A stretch of DNA of 38,928 nt from Moritella sp. PE36 (GCF_000170855.1 NZ_ABCQ01000044.1:1-38928), one strand, 5' to 3'. Counted from the stretch's first letter, positions 26,165 through 34,224 are shown. Notes: generated by a model from the letters alone, not told the origin. Made by a program: numbers and translations.

Positions 26165-26466
26165 ATAACCGGTCTAATGGGCTGACTGTTCCAGCAAAAT
26201 GCTGACCAATTACATGTGTATAAATGCGATATATTAAACTTAAACATTCATTTACTCTGAGTCCACTTCCATAGAGCATTCCAATAACTAACTTAGACGT
26301 GCCAGTCATATTGTGTAATATTTTTGATACTTCATTTGCACTTAGTACAACGGGAACACTCCGTTGTTTTGTGGCCAGTTTGAAGCCTAAATCCCCGTGA
26401 TCTATTTACCACCCCCCTTAAACGCATCTCAGATCTGATCGATTCAATGAACGGGCTTGCTGACAT
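26163..26466 (-). pseudogene. intI: Collapsed integron integrase gene (intI remnant)
   Basis: Three pieces of an IntI tyrosine recombinase survive on the minus strand. The first is an N-terminus from the ATG at 26464-26466 reading MSASPFIESIRSEMRLRG. After a frame-shifting deletion comes a middle piece: KQRSVPVVLSANEVSKIL, then MLYGSGLRVNECLSL with the first catalytic Arg. It is joined in frame to the C-terminus IYTHVIGQHFAGTVSPLDRL with the catalytic Tyr. About two thirds of the usual ~320 residues are missing, including most of the N-terminal domain and the segment with the other catalytic residues. The stop is at 26163-26165, next to the gyrA terminator. It sits where an integron places intI: opposite strand, beside the first cassette. 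It cannot be an active integrase. Confidence 0.9.
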
Positions 26467-26484
26467 ATACATAACTCCATTTAA

Positions 26485-26500
26485 CTGATGTTATATACAG
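26485..26500. promoter_or_regulatory. LexA box in the intI promoter
   Basis: CTGATGTTATATACAG fits the gammaproteobacterial LexA pattern CTG-N10-CAG. It lies 18 bp upstream of the intI remnant start. SOS control of integron integrases through such a box is established, so this also supports the pseudogene call. Confidence 0.75.
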
Positions 26501-26558
26501 TGTTATTCATATTCTTGTAATTGCAATCACGGTTTGTCGGAAAACAGTCTTGTTTAGC

Positions 26559-26587
26559 TTGTTATTAAAAAAATAAGTTAATATACT
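26559..26587 (+). promoter_or_regulatory. Probable cassette promoter (Pc)
   Basis: TTGTTA and TATACT are separated by exactly 17 bp and point toward the first cassette. The place between intI and attI fits a Pc promoter that transcribes the first cassettes. No other gene lies in 26467-26768. Confidence 0.55.
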
Positions 26588-26768
26588 CAGTCACATAGCG
26601 AGTTTTTTATTTTAATTAACAAGACTCAAAAAATAATTTAGAGGACGGCTCGTTTTCCCAGAAACAAGTATTCACGCTATTTGAAGTATAGTCTTAGTTT
26701 TCAGTCGATTGATTGTACTTTGTAGTGGTGAATGGATTTGGAAAAACGAGAGGTCCTACTATACAAAT

Positions 26769-26775
26769 GTTAAGT
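26769..26775 (+). other. Probable attI recombination core
   Basis: GTTAAGT matches the GTTRRRY core at which cassettes are joined. It lies just before the first cassette gene, with no folded attC upstream, as expected of attI. The wider attI region presumably covers about 100 bp upstream. Confidence 0.6.
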
Positions 26776-26787
26776 TACTAGGTGCAC

Positions 26788-27309
26788 ATGAGTTCTGATA
26801 TTTTTAGCCTATTTGAGGCCGATACTAAAAAGGAAGTGAAAAAGGTTTGCTCAGAACTTAAGGTTACGAGCGAAGATCTGCTGTATCTAGTAAAACTATC
26901 GGAGGCAAAAATAGTCGAGTTTCCTTACTTACACGCTTGCAAGTTTATTGAAGAGACTCCAGAAAATGTTCACCTTACCGAGAAGAACATCCAAGCAATC
27001 ACAAATAATGGTATTGGGAAATTAGACCGAGATGCTCAGAAGGCGGTGAAGAAGTTATTTCAAGCACCTCTTCAAGTAAAAAGGACTACTGCACACCTGT
27101 TTTATCGTAGCGACTATAGGATTTGGCATCTATTTTTCTTTGATCGAAGTGATAGGTATATTAGAGAGAATCACTGGGATTTTGGTAGCCACATACATTA
27201 TGTGAACTGGCTTTGGCCAAATCTAGAGTGTCAGAAAGTTTGGAGTGAATTTTGTGAAAATGGAAAGAAATCGATTGGTGGTCATGAACATATTCGCTTT
27301 GAAAAGTAA
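26788..27309 (+). CDS. Cassette gene 1: conserved-looking hypothetical protein
   Basis: The 173-residue product starts at ATG 26788 (a GTG at 26782 is possible). It is rich in charged residues, with an N-terminal helical half (FEADTKKEVKKVCSEL) and an aromatic/His-rich C-terminal half containing HLFYRSDYRIWHLFFFD, then HIHYVNWLWPNL. There is no signal peptide or membrane helix. I do not recognise a named domain, but the HYVN-LWP segment looks like one I associate with integron-cassette proteins (memory only). It is the first cassette, so it is best placed to be expressed from Pc. The stop overlaps the start of its attC by one base. Confidence 0.75.
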   Translation: MSSDIFSLFEADTKKEVKKVCSELKVTSEDLLYLVKLSEAKIVEFPYLHACKFIEETPENVHLTEKNIQAITNNGIGKLDRDAQKAVKKLFQAPLQVKRTTAHLFYRSDYRIWHLFFFDRSDRYIRENHWDFGSHIHYVNWLWPNLECQKVWSEFCENGKKSIGGHEHIRFEK

Positions 27310-27407
27310 CTTAACAAGTCACTCAAAAGGACAAATAACAGTTGGTTTTTGCTCCTTCGTCGCTTATTTTAACCAACTATTATTTGCCTCTTAGTGAGGC
27401 GTTAGCT
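27309..27407 (+). repeat. attC site 1
   Basis: Runs from ACTTAAC to GTTAGCT, 99 bp. Inner arms around AACAGTTGG and CCAACTATT pair, with bulges and a loop around GCTCCTTCGTCGC, like Vibrio-type attC. Confidence 0.88.
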
Positions 27408-27441
27408 TAAATTCGTAAAATTGATTCTGGAGCAGAATAAC

Positions 27442-27690
27442 ATGGAACCTGAAAAACGTTTTTGCAAAGAATGTAATGAAGAGGTCGATCATATTGGAGT
27501 TATAGTAAAGCCTCAGAATAATTCCAATATGGGAAGAAAGGCAAAGGTCAAAGAGTTTATATCTGCACTTGTTGCTGGTTGGGGTGCTGGAGGCACTGCT
27601 GGGTTTATGGAGCTAAGAGATTTGCATTTAATATGTACAAACTGTGGTCATAAAATAATTGAAAGATACCGTGGTGATCTAGATTATTAA
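27442..27690 (+). CDS. Cassette gene 2: small zinc-ribbon protein
   Basis: The 82-residue product starts at ATG 27442 behind GGAG, preferred over the TTG at 27421. It has two CxxC knuckles, CKEC near the N-terminus and CTNC near the C-terminus (LHLICTNCGHKIIERY), consistent with one zinc ribbon. Between them lies a Gly/Ala-rich stretch (ALVAGWGAGGTAG) that could be a short hydrophobic helix. Function unknown. Confidence 0.75.
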   Translation: MEPEKRFCKECNEEVDHIGVIVKPQNNSNMGRKAKVKEFISALVAGWGAGGTAGFMELRDLHLICTNCGHKIIERYRGDLDY

Positions 27691-27696
27691 ATATTA

Positions 27697-27793
27697 AGCT
27701 AACAAGCTGTTAAACAAGGACAAAAAACAGTTGGTTTTGCTCCTTCCTAGCTAATTTTAACCAACTATTTTGCCTGTTAACAGGACGTTATAT
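27697..27793 (+). repeat. attC site 2
   Basis: Runs from AGCTAAC (complementary to the GTTAGCT that opens this cassette) to GTTATAT, 97 bp, with paired CAGTTGG / CCAACTA arms. Confidence 0.88.
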
Positions 27794-27808
27794 CTCTTAT
27801 AAATATTG

Positions 27809-28276
27809 GTGCTAAATTTGGACTTTAACGAACTGACATACAATGACTTAGATAATTTGGCGATTCAACGTTTAGTATTTGAGGACGGAGATGAACTCAC
27901 TCCAATATTGAAAGGTCACCTATTTATCTAGAAAACCTTAGAAGCCGCTATTTCTCAAAAATTATCTAAGCCAAGCGCTTTCTTTAATAAACGTAGAACT
28001 TTTGAATTGAAATTAGATTTAGCTAATTCAATGGGTTTACTAGAGCACAACTTGTTTTCTGCTATTAAAGCCGCAAATAATATTAGAAATAAATATTCAC
28101 ACAAAGATAACTATTCTGTATCAATCGCTGAATTAAATAGCCTCAAATATAATTGGACTAATGACCAAGCTAAAGCATTTAAGGGTGCGTGTGCTAAAGG
28201 CACTGGTGAAGCTGTAAAAATTGCTATGTTATTTTTGTGTTGGTCAGCTATAGGTTTGGTTAAAAGCGATATATAA
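27809..28276 (+). pseudogene. Cassette gene 3: reading frame interrupted by an amber codon
   Basis: A frame opening at GTG 27809 (or TTG 27818) reads LDFNELTYNDLDNLAIQRL, then GHLFI, and meets TAG at 27929-27931. It then continues without a shift as KTLEAAISQKLSKPSAFFNK onward to the stop at 28274-28276. Reading the TAG as Glu (GAG) or Gln would give a single protein of about 155 residues. The second half has AAIKAANNIRNKYSHKDNY, typical of small helical proteins of the DUF4145/HEPN-like kind; this family name is tentative. The downstream part may still be made from TTG 28007. Sequencing error at one base is the main alternative. Confidence 0.7.
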
Positions 28277-28381
28277 CAAAAACCTAAAGTCCGACAGCTA
28301 ACACTGTCGCATTTTTTCGCAAACAACAAAAAGCGCAAAAACCTGCGCCAGCATTAACTGCGGCTTAGGTTGGCGTTATGT
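28271..28381 (+). repeat. attC site 3
   Basis: Runs from ATATAAC to GTTATGT, 111 bp. The arms are GC-richer (GCGCAAAAACCTGCGCC region) and differ from the CAGTTGG type of its neighbours. Confidence 0.8.
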
Positions 28382-28403
28382 TTTAAGGAGAGTGTGAGTA
28401 TAT

Positions 28404-28775
28404 ATGGATAACAATATTCCTTTTCAGACTATTGATTGGCAAAGTGTTCCGAAGACAGAGCATGCAGGCACAACAGGTACTGCGTATTGGCAAACAATGC
28501 AGTTCGACGGCTTAAGAATACGATATGTTGAATATTCTGAAAATTATAAAGCTGATCATTGGTGCGAAAAAGGCCATATTGTTTACTGCCTTAAAGGTGA
28601 GGTTATAAATGAACTCAAAGATGGTACTCAATCAACTCTGAGTGAGGGCATGTCATATATTGTTTCAGATGATCTCAGTTCTCATCGTTCAATTACCAAA
28701 GAGGGCGTCCACCTATTAATAATTGATGGTGACTTCTTGAAATTAAAACATAACAAGAAAATCAACAAGGACTAA
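28404..28775 (+). CDS. Cassette gene 4: DHCW-motif cupin protein
   Basis: The 123-residue product has a single small cupin barrel: YVEYSENYKADHWCEKGHIVYCLKGEV with His, Glu and His in metal-binding positions, then TLSEGMSYIVSDD and VHLLIIDGDFLK. The DHWC segment corresponds to the DHCW motif of a small cupin family of unknown role. The ATG at 28404 has GGAGAG about 15 bp upstream. The last ~9 codons (KHNKKINKD) lie inside the attC site, so the recombination site supplies the protein's C-terminus. Confidence 0.85.
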   Translation: MDNNIPFQTIDWQSVPKTEHAGTTGTAYWQTMQFDGLRIRYVEYSENYKADHWCEKGHIVYCLKGEVINELKDGTQSTLSEGMSYIVSDDLSSHRSITKEGVHLLIIDGDFLKLKHNKKINKD

Positions 28776-28829
28776 AAGCAGCGGGCTGTTCGCTTAGCTC
28801 CATTTTAGCCTGTTATTTGGGCGTTAAAT
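28748..28829 (+). repeat. attC site 4 (overlaps the cupin gene end)
   Basis: Runs from ACATAAC, complementary to the GTTATGT that opens this cassette, to GTTAAAT, a full GTTRRRY match; 82 bp with arms CAGCGGGCTG / ...CCTGTTATTTGG. Confidence 0.8.
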
Positions 28830-28844
28830 GCCTAAAGGAATCAT

Positions 28845-29576
28845 GTGCCAAATCTAAGTTTATTTTTTAAATTTGCTCTAGCTTCAATTTGTTTGTTGCT
28901 AATAATTTATTTTGTGCATTTTAACGTATCGTACTTTCCTTTTTTATCTAAAGACCAAGCCGACTGGGCTAGCTTTGGTTCATTTTTTGGTGGTACTACT
29001 GGTCCACTTCTAGCCTTTCTCGCATATAGTGGTGTAAAGCAGCAATTATTAGAACAAAGACAAACAATAAAACAACAAGCAGAAGATATTGCTTTTGAAC
29101 AACATATAAATCGAATAAAAGATAGTTTTGAGAGTGTAAACTTACTTTCTATAAATAGTGTAAAACCTTTAGAGAATCACCTTAATATAAACATCGAGAC
29201 TTGTTTAAGAAGTCGTCTAAAAGACGCCATAGTTATTTCTAACTCTTCAGCAATTTTGAACGACATAATTCATGCATCTAGGCTTATTCAAAGTGCCGCT
29301 TTTATTTTTCAGCAATATATCTACTTAATCAATCAGTCGACTAAAAATTTATCAGAACAAACGCCTCTAAATGAACACCGCTGGTGTGCAATTGCAACAT
29401 GGAGAGAATTTGAGAAAAGGGCTCTGTTAATTAATTTGTTAGCTGTAAAAGCTGAACGAGAGTTACTCAAACCTAACCCTGACTTGTATGAACATGAGCT
29501 TAAAGAAATTGTAATGTGTATTGCATCATACGAAAATTGGGAGCGGGACTGGAAAAGAATGGATATTGGGTTTTAG
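28845..29576 (+). CDS. Cassette gene 5: membrane protein resembling phage abortive-infection (putAbiC-type) proteins
   Basis: The 243-residue product starts at GTG 28845 behind AAAGGAA; the ATG two bases upstream is out of frame. It has two N-terminal membrane segments (FALASICLLLIIYFVHF, and FGGTTGPLLAFLAYSGV after DWASFGSF). A coiled coil (KQQLLEQRQTIKQQAEDI) and a helical cytoplasmic part follow. The WxxFGxFFGGTxGP segment followed by a coiled coil is the layout of the putative phage abortive infection family, which supports but does not prove an antiphage role. Confidence 0.7.
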   Translation: MPNLSLFFKFALASICLLLIIYFVHFNVSYFPFLSKDQADWASFGSFFGGTTGPLLAFLAYSGVKQQLLEQRQTIKQQAEDIAFEQHINRIKDSFESVNLLSINSVKPLENHLNINIETCLRSRLKDAIVISNSSAILNDIIHASRLIQSAAFIFQQYIYLINQSTKNLSEQTPLNEHRWCAIATWREFEKRALLINLLAVKAERELLKPNPDLYEHELKEIVMCIASYENWERDWKRMDIGF

Positions 29577-29586
29577 TGTAAACGGC

Positions 29587-29683
29587 ACTTAACAAGTTGC
29601 TTAAACGGACACAAACAGTTGGCTGTGCTCGTTCCTCGCAAATTATAGCCAACGTTTTTTAGCCGCTTAGCAAAGCGTTATAT
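29587..29683 (+). repeat. attC site 5
   Basis: Runs from ACTTAAC to GTTATAT, 97 bp, with arms ACAGTTGGCT / AGCCAACGT. Confidence 0.88.
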
Positions 29684-29699
29684 TTCAGGGAGCCGTTTC

Positions 29700-30098
29700 G
29701 TGCATAAAATTATTATTTCAGCATTTTTTCTATTATCTTTTTCAAGCAACGCAAATGAAACAGAAGTTTTAACTGTAGATCGTGTGGTTCCAAATAATCT
29801 AGAACTTTCGTTTCCTAATGACAGACGTATTAAGCCTAAATCTAGTGATTTTGAACTAGTTAATTATGTGGTGATGAGTAATGAATTAGGTGAGCGTTGG
29901 GCTGTTGTAACTGTAAGGAATTCTTCAACGGGAGGACGATCTCTTGAAAATGGGCATTTAATGGCCTTATTTGCAAATGGAGATCGTAAAAGCCCCCTAG
30001 AGTTTAAAGTAAATTTTGAGGGTAAAGAAACACAATCAATTACTGTTTCATTTGGTGAAAATAAATTCCCCATATTGACCATAACTACAGCAACTTAA
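29700..30098 (+). CDS. Cassette gene 6: small exported hypothetical protein
   Basis: The 132-residue product starts at GTG 29700 after CAGGGAG. A signal peptide is clear: HKIIISAFFLLSFSSNA, with cleavage expected after SNA. The mature part (~114 residues) looks like a single beta-sandwich (YVVMSNELGERWAVVTVRNSS, then ITVSFGENKFPILTI). It is probably periplasmic or secreted. No recognised domain. Confidence 0.75.
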   Translation: MHKIIISAFFLLSFSSNANETEVLTVDRVVPNNLELSFPNDRRIKPKSSDFELVNYVVMSNELGERWAVVTVRNSSTGGRSLENGHLMALFANGDRKSPLEFKVNFEGKETQSITVSFGENKFPILTITTAT

Positions 30099-30198
30099 AT
30101 ATAACAAGCTGTTTAACAAGGATAAAATATAGTTGGCTGTGTTTCGTTTCTCAACATTTTAGCCAACAATATTTTACCCATTAACGAGGGAGTTATAT
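30099..30198 (+). repeat. attC site 6
   Basis: Runs from ATATAAC to GTTATAT, 100 bp, with arms TATAGTTGGCTG / AGCCAACAATAT. Confidence 0.88.
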
Positions 30199-30265
30199 TT
30201 CAAGGTGCACTTCTTTCCGTTATATGTAGTCAATCAGCTATACTTTATCCTTGGGACGAATAGTG

Positions 30266-30299
30266 TGATATTAGGCTCCTTGTAAACCGACTAATATCA
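30266..30299. repeat. Inverted repeat in the gene-poor cassette 7
   Basis: TGATATTAG and CTAATATCA are perfect 9 bp arms 16 bases apart. It lies in the first half of a 440 bp cassette that has no long reading frame. It could be an operator or an RNA stem. Confidence 0.4.
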
Positions 30300-30407
30300 G
30301 TGTAACTCAAGAACTAGTTCCTTTTTCTTGTTCCGAATAACGTCATTTTCCTATTAAAGAAGAGTTATTATTTTTATATTTTTGGCGTTGAAAGTACGGT
30401 GTTCGAA

Positions 30408-30551
30408 ATGAAAATATTTACTCTTTCAGCTAATCAAGTGATTCATATCCCCGCATTCTTAAAATACAGATTAAACAACCACTGCCAAAGATATCTAGTA
30501 TTTACAGTCATCTCGACGCCCTCAAGTCATGATGATAGAGTTGAAATATAA
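30408..30551 (+). CDS. Cassette 7: possible 47-residue peptide
   Basis: The frame starts MKIFTLSANQVIHIPAFLKY and its TAA overlaps the attC start (GAA ATA TAAC), as in several neighbouring cassettes. That placement favours a real gene, but no clear ribosome site precedes the ATG (only GTGTTCG) and no family is recognised. The rest of 30199-30640 shows no gene on either strand. Confidence 0.4.
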   Translation: MKIFTLSANQVIHIPAFLKYRLNNHCQRYLVFTVISTPSSHDDRVEI

Positions 30552-30646
30552 CAAGCTGTTCAAGCGGGGCTGCTAACAGTTTGCTAGGTTTTGCTTCGCT
30601 ACACATTTTAGCAAACTATTATCAGCCTCTTAAATGGGCGTTAAGT
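30546..30646 (+). repeat. attC site 7
   Basis: Runs from ATATAAC to GTTAAGT (full GTTRRRY match), 101 bp, with arms AACAGTTTGCTA / TAGCAAACTATT. Confidence 0.88.
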
Positions 30647-30672
30647 GTCTTCATCTATCTACGAGGTTCAGT

Positions 30673-31113
30673 GTGATCGAAATTGTATCTAAAAATAATA
30701 TTATGGAAGTATTACCTTTGATTCGTGCTTATCAAGAGTTTTACAATGTCGCTGATATTTCAGATTTTAAAAATGAAGTGTTTTTCTCTCAATTTGGCGA
30801 GTCTAACCCTGCGGGTTGTCAGTTTATTTATCGTGATAATGGCATCGTGGTTGGTTTTTCTACAGTATATTTTTCTTACGCTTCAAGTATTATTTCCAAG
30901 GTTGCTGTATTAAATGATTTATATACTGTGTCGGGCTTACGAGGTAAGGGAGTCGGTAGAAAACTAGTAGAGCATTGTCATAAATACGCATCTGAAAATA
31001 ATGCGTCAAGGCTTCAATGGGTAACAGCTCCAGATAATGAGGTTGCACAAAAGCTTTACGACTCAATGGATGCTAGTAAGAGTGATTGGCATTTTTATGC
31101 ATACAACACTTAA
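30673..31113 (+). CDS. Cassette gene 8: GNAT-family acetyltransferase
   Basis: The 146-residue product from GTG 30673 has the GNAT core: IVVGFSTVYFSYAS, then VLNDLYTVSGLRGKGVGRKLVEH with the acetyl-CoA loop RGKGVG, and NASRLQWVTAPDNEVAQKLYDSM. An upstream ATG at 30634 lies inside the attC site and is unlikely. The substrate is unknown. Confidence 0.88.
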   Translation: MIEIVSKNNIMEVLPLIRAYQEFYNVADISDFKNEVFFSQFGESNPAGCQFIYRDNGIVVGFSTVYFSYASSIISKVAVLNDLYTVSGLRGKGVGRKLVEHCHKYASENNASRLQWVTAPDNEVAQKLYDSMDASKSDWHFYAYNT

Positions 31114-31207
31114 CAAACTGTTAAACAAGGATAAAATACAGCTGGCTTTTGCTCCTTAGTCGCTAATTTTAGCCAACTATATTTAGCCTGTTAACAGGGC
31201 GTTATGT
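31108..31207 (+). repeat. attC site 8
   Basis: Runs from ACTTAAC to GTTATGT, 100 bp, with arms ACAGCTGGCT / AGCCAACTAT. Confidence 0.88.
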
Positions 31208-31230
31208 GAATCAAAATGGAGTTTGAATAT

Positions 31231-31539
31231 ATGCTAGAAATTAGACCTAATTGTGAGTGCTGTGATAAAGACTTAGCTCCAGATTCTACTGAAGCAATGA
31301 TTTGCACATACGAATGCACTTTTTGCGTGACATGTGTAAACGATATATTAGAAAATGTATGTCCAAATTGTGGTGGAGGTTTTGTACCTCGACCTATTCG
31401 ACCAAAAGTTGCAAGACGTTCAGGTTTAAGTATCAACCATCAACCTCCTTCAGTTGAAAGAGTGCATACCAACTATAGCATTGAAGAACTTAGAGAGTTC
31501 TCTGCAAAAGCTAAACACATAAAACCGGAAAATAGGTGA
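31231..31539 (+). CDS. Cassette gene 9: DUF1272-family zinc-binding protein
   Basis: The 102-residue product starts at ATG 31231 behind GGAG. The opening MLEIRPNCECCDKDLAPDS is the DUF1272 signature, followed by CTYECTFCVTC and VCPNCGGGFV with paired Cys that probably bind zinc, and the family's RPIRP motif. The last ~40 residues are an added charged tail beyond the family's usual ~60-70. Function of the family is unknown. An ATG at 31216 would add five residues. Confidence 0.88.
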   Translation: MLEIRPNCECCDKDLAPDSTEAMICTYECTFCVTCVNDILENVCPNCGGGFVPRPIRPKVARRSGLSINHQPPSVERVHTNYSIEELREFSAKAKHIKPENR

Positions 31540-31550
31540 TTAATATATTC

Positions 31551-31601
31551 ACATAAATAAGAATAGGTGTCGCGCAGCCGACACCTATTCGGGTGTTGAA
31601 C
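31551..31601 (+). repeat. Short attC-like site 9
   Basis: Runs from ACATAAA to GTTGAAC (full GTTRRRY match), 51 bp, folding as a near-perfect hairpin with AATAGGTGTCG / CGACACCTATT arms. A related copy stands at 34170-34224. It could instead be a terminator or element end. Confidence 0.5.
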
Positions 31602-32160
31602 AAGCCCGAAGCCCTCTTTATATAGTAAATTATGGATTCAGTTTTGGCGGGTGCTTATCTTGATATTAAACTCAATACGAGCGGGACTGGGATACAAATC
31701 GGCATCGATTTGTATCAATTACTTAGCTTAATGTTGATCATAAACCACTTATTCCCTCATTATTTGGTAGCGCCATTATCCTACGATTTACAGGATAAGT
31801 TTGAGTTTGACTGTCTTTATATTTGAACGTCACTCTATTATAGGACGTATTAATTATGTCCTTGTCTGGCAACACACTACGATCAAAGTAAGTCGAATCG
31901 CACGAGAATAGCCATCAATGGTCGCTGGCCGTTTACCTTGCAGCCTTAAATTGATAAAATGTTGTTCATAAAGAAAATTAAATCGTTGCTGTTGTGAATA
32001 ATCCATACTGATAGATCCAATAAGGCACCACCATAATGGTGATGCTATTGGTTAGTATGAACGGTGATGGAAAGACTCCGTCGCGCAGCGGTTTCGTTCA
32101 ATAAGGAGTTTAAAAGTAACTAAAAAAGTTGGTTACGTTTCGCTTCGATTCACATTATCT
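31602..32160 (-). mobile_element. Degenerate IS91-family element, copy A, with partial attC
   Basis: On the minus strand, ATG 32004-32006 opens the N-terminus of a phage-integrase-type recombinase (MDYSQQQRFNFLYEQHFINL, then GKRPATIDGYSRAIR). It is fused by deletion to a fragment of the element's transposase (SVLPDKDI, NRVTFKYKDSQTQ). The deletion ends share CTACGAT, as if by recombination between short repeats. A perfect hairpin (GATACAAATCG / CGATTTGTATC) lies at 31691-31716. A larger imperfect palindrome (CATACT, CCAATA, CACCAT arms) covers 32004-32059. At 32115-32158 the left half of an attC follows and then breaks off. No protein here is intact. Confidence 0.75.
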
Positions 32161-32162
32161 TT

Positions 32163-32201
32163 ATGAATATGAATATGAATATGAATATGAATATGAATAT
32201 G
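32163..32201. repeat. Hexanucleotide microsatellite (ATGAAT)6.5
   Basis: Six and a half perfect units of ATGAAT lie directly at the break of the partial attC and 120 bp before the selO gene. It may mark the junction of the insertion and is a likely site of length variation. 32202-32321 shows no gene. Confidence 0.95.
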
Positions 32202-32321
32202 TAAGAGCTGTCTATGGGGTTGCTCTGTTTCCGAATATGTAACAAGTACAGATATCTGCACAAATAACGGGTCAGATACAAAGTATTAAAATTTATCTTT
32301 ACGAGCCTGGTATAAACAATT

Positions 32322-34136
32322 ATGACAAACCGACTGCCTCAGAAAATATCCTCGACTATATCGACGCTCAACGATCTTGCGAAGTTGGCAAACTATTCCC
32401 TTATGGACACGCTCAACTGTGATCCTGATGCGACAGAAAACGGTGCCGACCACGTGCCGCGACAAGTCTTCTCGGGGCATTATGTCCCCGTCAATCCTAC
32501 TCCAATCAAAGACCCTGAGTATGTAGCGCACAGCAAAAACTTTTTTTCCGAGCTTGGCTTCGCCGACAGTATGGTAGAGTCCACTGACTTCGTCCGCATG
32601 TTCTCCGGCGACATTTCTCAGGTTCCAGAGCCGATGCGCAAGGTCGGTTGGGCGAGTGGGTACGCACTTTCCATCTACGGCACTGAATACATCCAGCAGT
32701 GCCCGTTCCAAACCGGCAACGGATATGGAGACGGTCGTGCAATTTCTGTGCTTGAGGCTGTCATCAACGGTCGACGCTGGGAAATGCAGCTAAAAGGTGG
32801 CGGCCGCACGCCATATTGCCGCGGCGCGGACGGTCGCGCTGTCTTGCGGTCTAGTATCCGCGAGTTCTTGGCTCAGGAGCACATGCACGCACTGGGCGTG
32901 CCCACATCACGGTCTTTGAGTTTGTACGTTTCAAAAACGGAGACGGTGAAGCGACCGTGGTACTCACAGGGCTCGCGCTCGGAAAATCCCGACATGCTTA
33001 TATCTGAAGCCGTCGCCATCTCGACACGTGTCGCACCGTCGTTCATCCGCGTCGGTCAACTCGAACTTTTCGCTCGCCGCACCCGTAAAAACGAACACCC
33101 GAAAGCGATGGAAGAACTCGAGAAAATTGTGCTGCACTTGATTGATCGAGAATACGCTGTCGCCGCTGACGTTGTCGATAGGCAACTCACCACCCCAGAA
33201 AAAGTGGTGTTGCTGGCGCGCGAGTTTCAACGCCGCCTCACGTCACTGGTGGCGAACTGGATCCGCGTCGGCTTCTGTCAGGGTAACTTCAACAGCGACA
33301 ACTGCGCAGTTGGTGGCTTTACACTTGATTATGGTCCCTTCGGCTTTTGCGATGTGTTTAACCCGTATTATCAGCCTTGGACGGGTGGCGGTCGTCACTT
33401 TTCGTTCATGAACCAACCAAGCGCAGCGCAAAGAAACTTCGACATGTTTTGTTCAGCGTTACGGCCGTTGCTGGCGTCGCATCAGGACTGTTTGCTAGCG
33501 CTCGACGAGGTTCAAAGTGGATTTTCGAAAGTAATGCACACGCAAATGGACTCGATGTGGGCTGCCAAACTGGGACTGGATCTGGATATCGGCACTTTTA
33601 ACACCACGTCTCACCAGGCACTTTGCAAGACTCTTTATAAGGAATTGCTCAGCGAGCTAGAAACACTCATGATGCAAACGCCTGTCGATTACACTATCTT
33701 CTTTCGCGAGCTCTCGTCGATACCCGACGACATTAGTCCACTCAAGAAAAGTTTCTACAATAATATGGCGCATGACTCTGACCTTAAAAAGAGAGAGTCC
33801 AAAGAGATGGACAAGCGCTGGGCAGCGTGGCTCGGAAAATGGAAAATGCTCCTCAACAGCGCCAGTGACGCGAATGCTACTTCGCCCCGTTCCAATGAGG
33901 CAATCTCTAGGCAGATGAAGCTCGTCAACCCAAAATACATTTTGCGAGAGTGGTTTGTTATGCCTGCTTATCAGCAAGCAACTGCGGGAAATTACGCCCT
34001 AATTCGAGAGCTGCAGGACGTGATGACACAGCCATATGCTGAGCAGTCGAAGGACATGGAGGATAAATACTATAGGTTGAAACCGCCAGAGTTCTTTGCG
34101 GTGGGTGGATTGTCCCATCTTAGTTGTTCGTCGTGA
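32322..34136 (+). CDS. selO: SelO/YdiU-family protein adenylyltransferase (AMPylase)
   Basis: The 604-residue protein has SelO hallmarks: [85 protein letters not shown] and [13 protein letters not shown]. The catalytic Asp326, with Asn327 and Asp336 as metal ligands, is in [10 protein letters not shown]...TLDYGP with the spacing known for Pseudomonas SelO. The enzyme transfers AMP from ATP to Ser/Thr/Tyr of target proteins. The protein ends LSCSS, with Cys third from the end, where selenoprotein members carry selenocysteine. It is longer than E. coli YdiU (~478), and its QGNFNSDN and [14 protein letters not shown] segments differ from the E. coli type. The coding DNA is visibly more GC-rich than all neighbours, which suggests recent transfer. 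It lies between two IS91-like remnants. Confidence 0.92.
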   Translation: MTNRLPQKISSTISTLNDLAKLANYSLMDTLNCDPDATENGADHVPRQVFSGHYVPVNPTPIKDPEYVAHSKNFFSELGFADSMVESTDFVRMFSGDISQVPEPMRKVGWASGYALSIYGTEYIQQCPFQTGNGYGDGRAISVLEAVINGRRWEMQLKGGGRTPYCRGADGRAVLRSSIREFLAQEHMHALGVPTSRSLSLYVSKTETVKRPWYSQGSRSENPDMLISEAVAISTRVAPSFIRVGQLELFARRTRKNEHPKAMEELEKIVLHLIDREYAVAADVVDRQLTTPEKVVLLAREFQRRLTSLVANWIRVGFCQGNFNSDNCAVGGFTLDYGPFGFCDVFNPYYQPWTGGGRHFSFMNQPSAAQRNFDMFCSALRPLLASHQDCLLALDEVQSGFSKVMHTQMDSMWAAKLGLDLDIGTFNTTSHQALCKTLYKELLSELETLMMQTPVDYTIFFRELSSIPDDISPLKKSFYNNMAHDSDLKKRESKEMDKRWAAWLGKWKMLLNSASDANATSPRSNEAISRQMKLVNPKYILREWFVMPAYQQATAGNYALIRELQDVMTQPYAEQSKDMEDKYYRLKPPEFFAVGGLSHLSCSS

Positions 34137-34169
34137 TTCTTTGGACTTAAAAAAGTAGTGCCAGAAACA

Positions 34170-34224
34170 ACTTAATAGTGAAGGCTAGGTGTCGCGCAGC
34201 CGACACCTTATTCGGGTGTTGAAC
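34170..34224 (+). repeat. Short attC-like site, second copy of site 9
   Basis: ACTTAAT to GTTGAAC with AGGTGTCG / CGACACCT arms; the hairpin and the following ~20 bp match 31565-31617. It stands 34 bp after the selO stop. Confidence 0.45.

Noticed and set aside
31632-31826. Plus-strand 64-codon frame downstream of the DUF1272 gene
   Set aside because: It lies across the IS91-like remnant, whose coding evidence is on the other strand, and includes the hairpin at 31691-31716.
33657-33977. Minus-strand frames opposite selO
   Set aside because: Open only because the selO gene is GC-rich; no motifs or ribosome sites.
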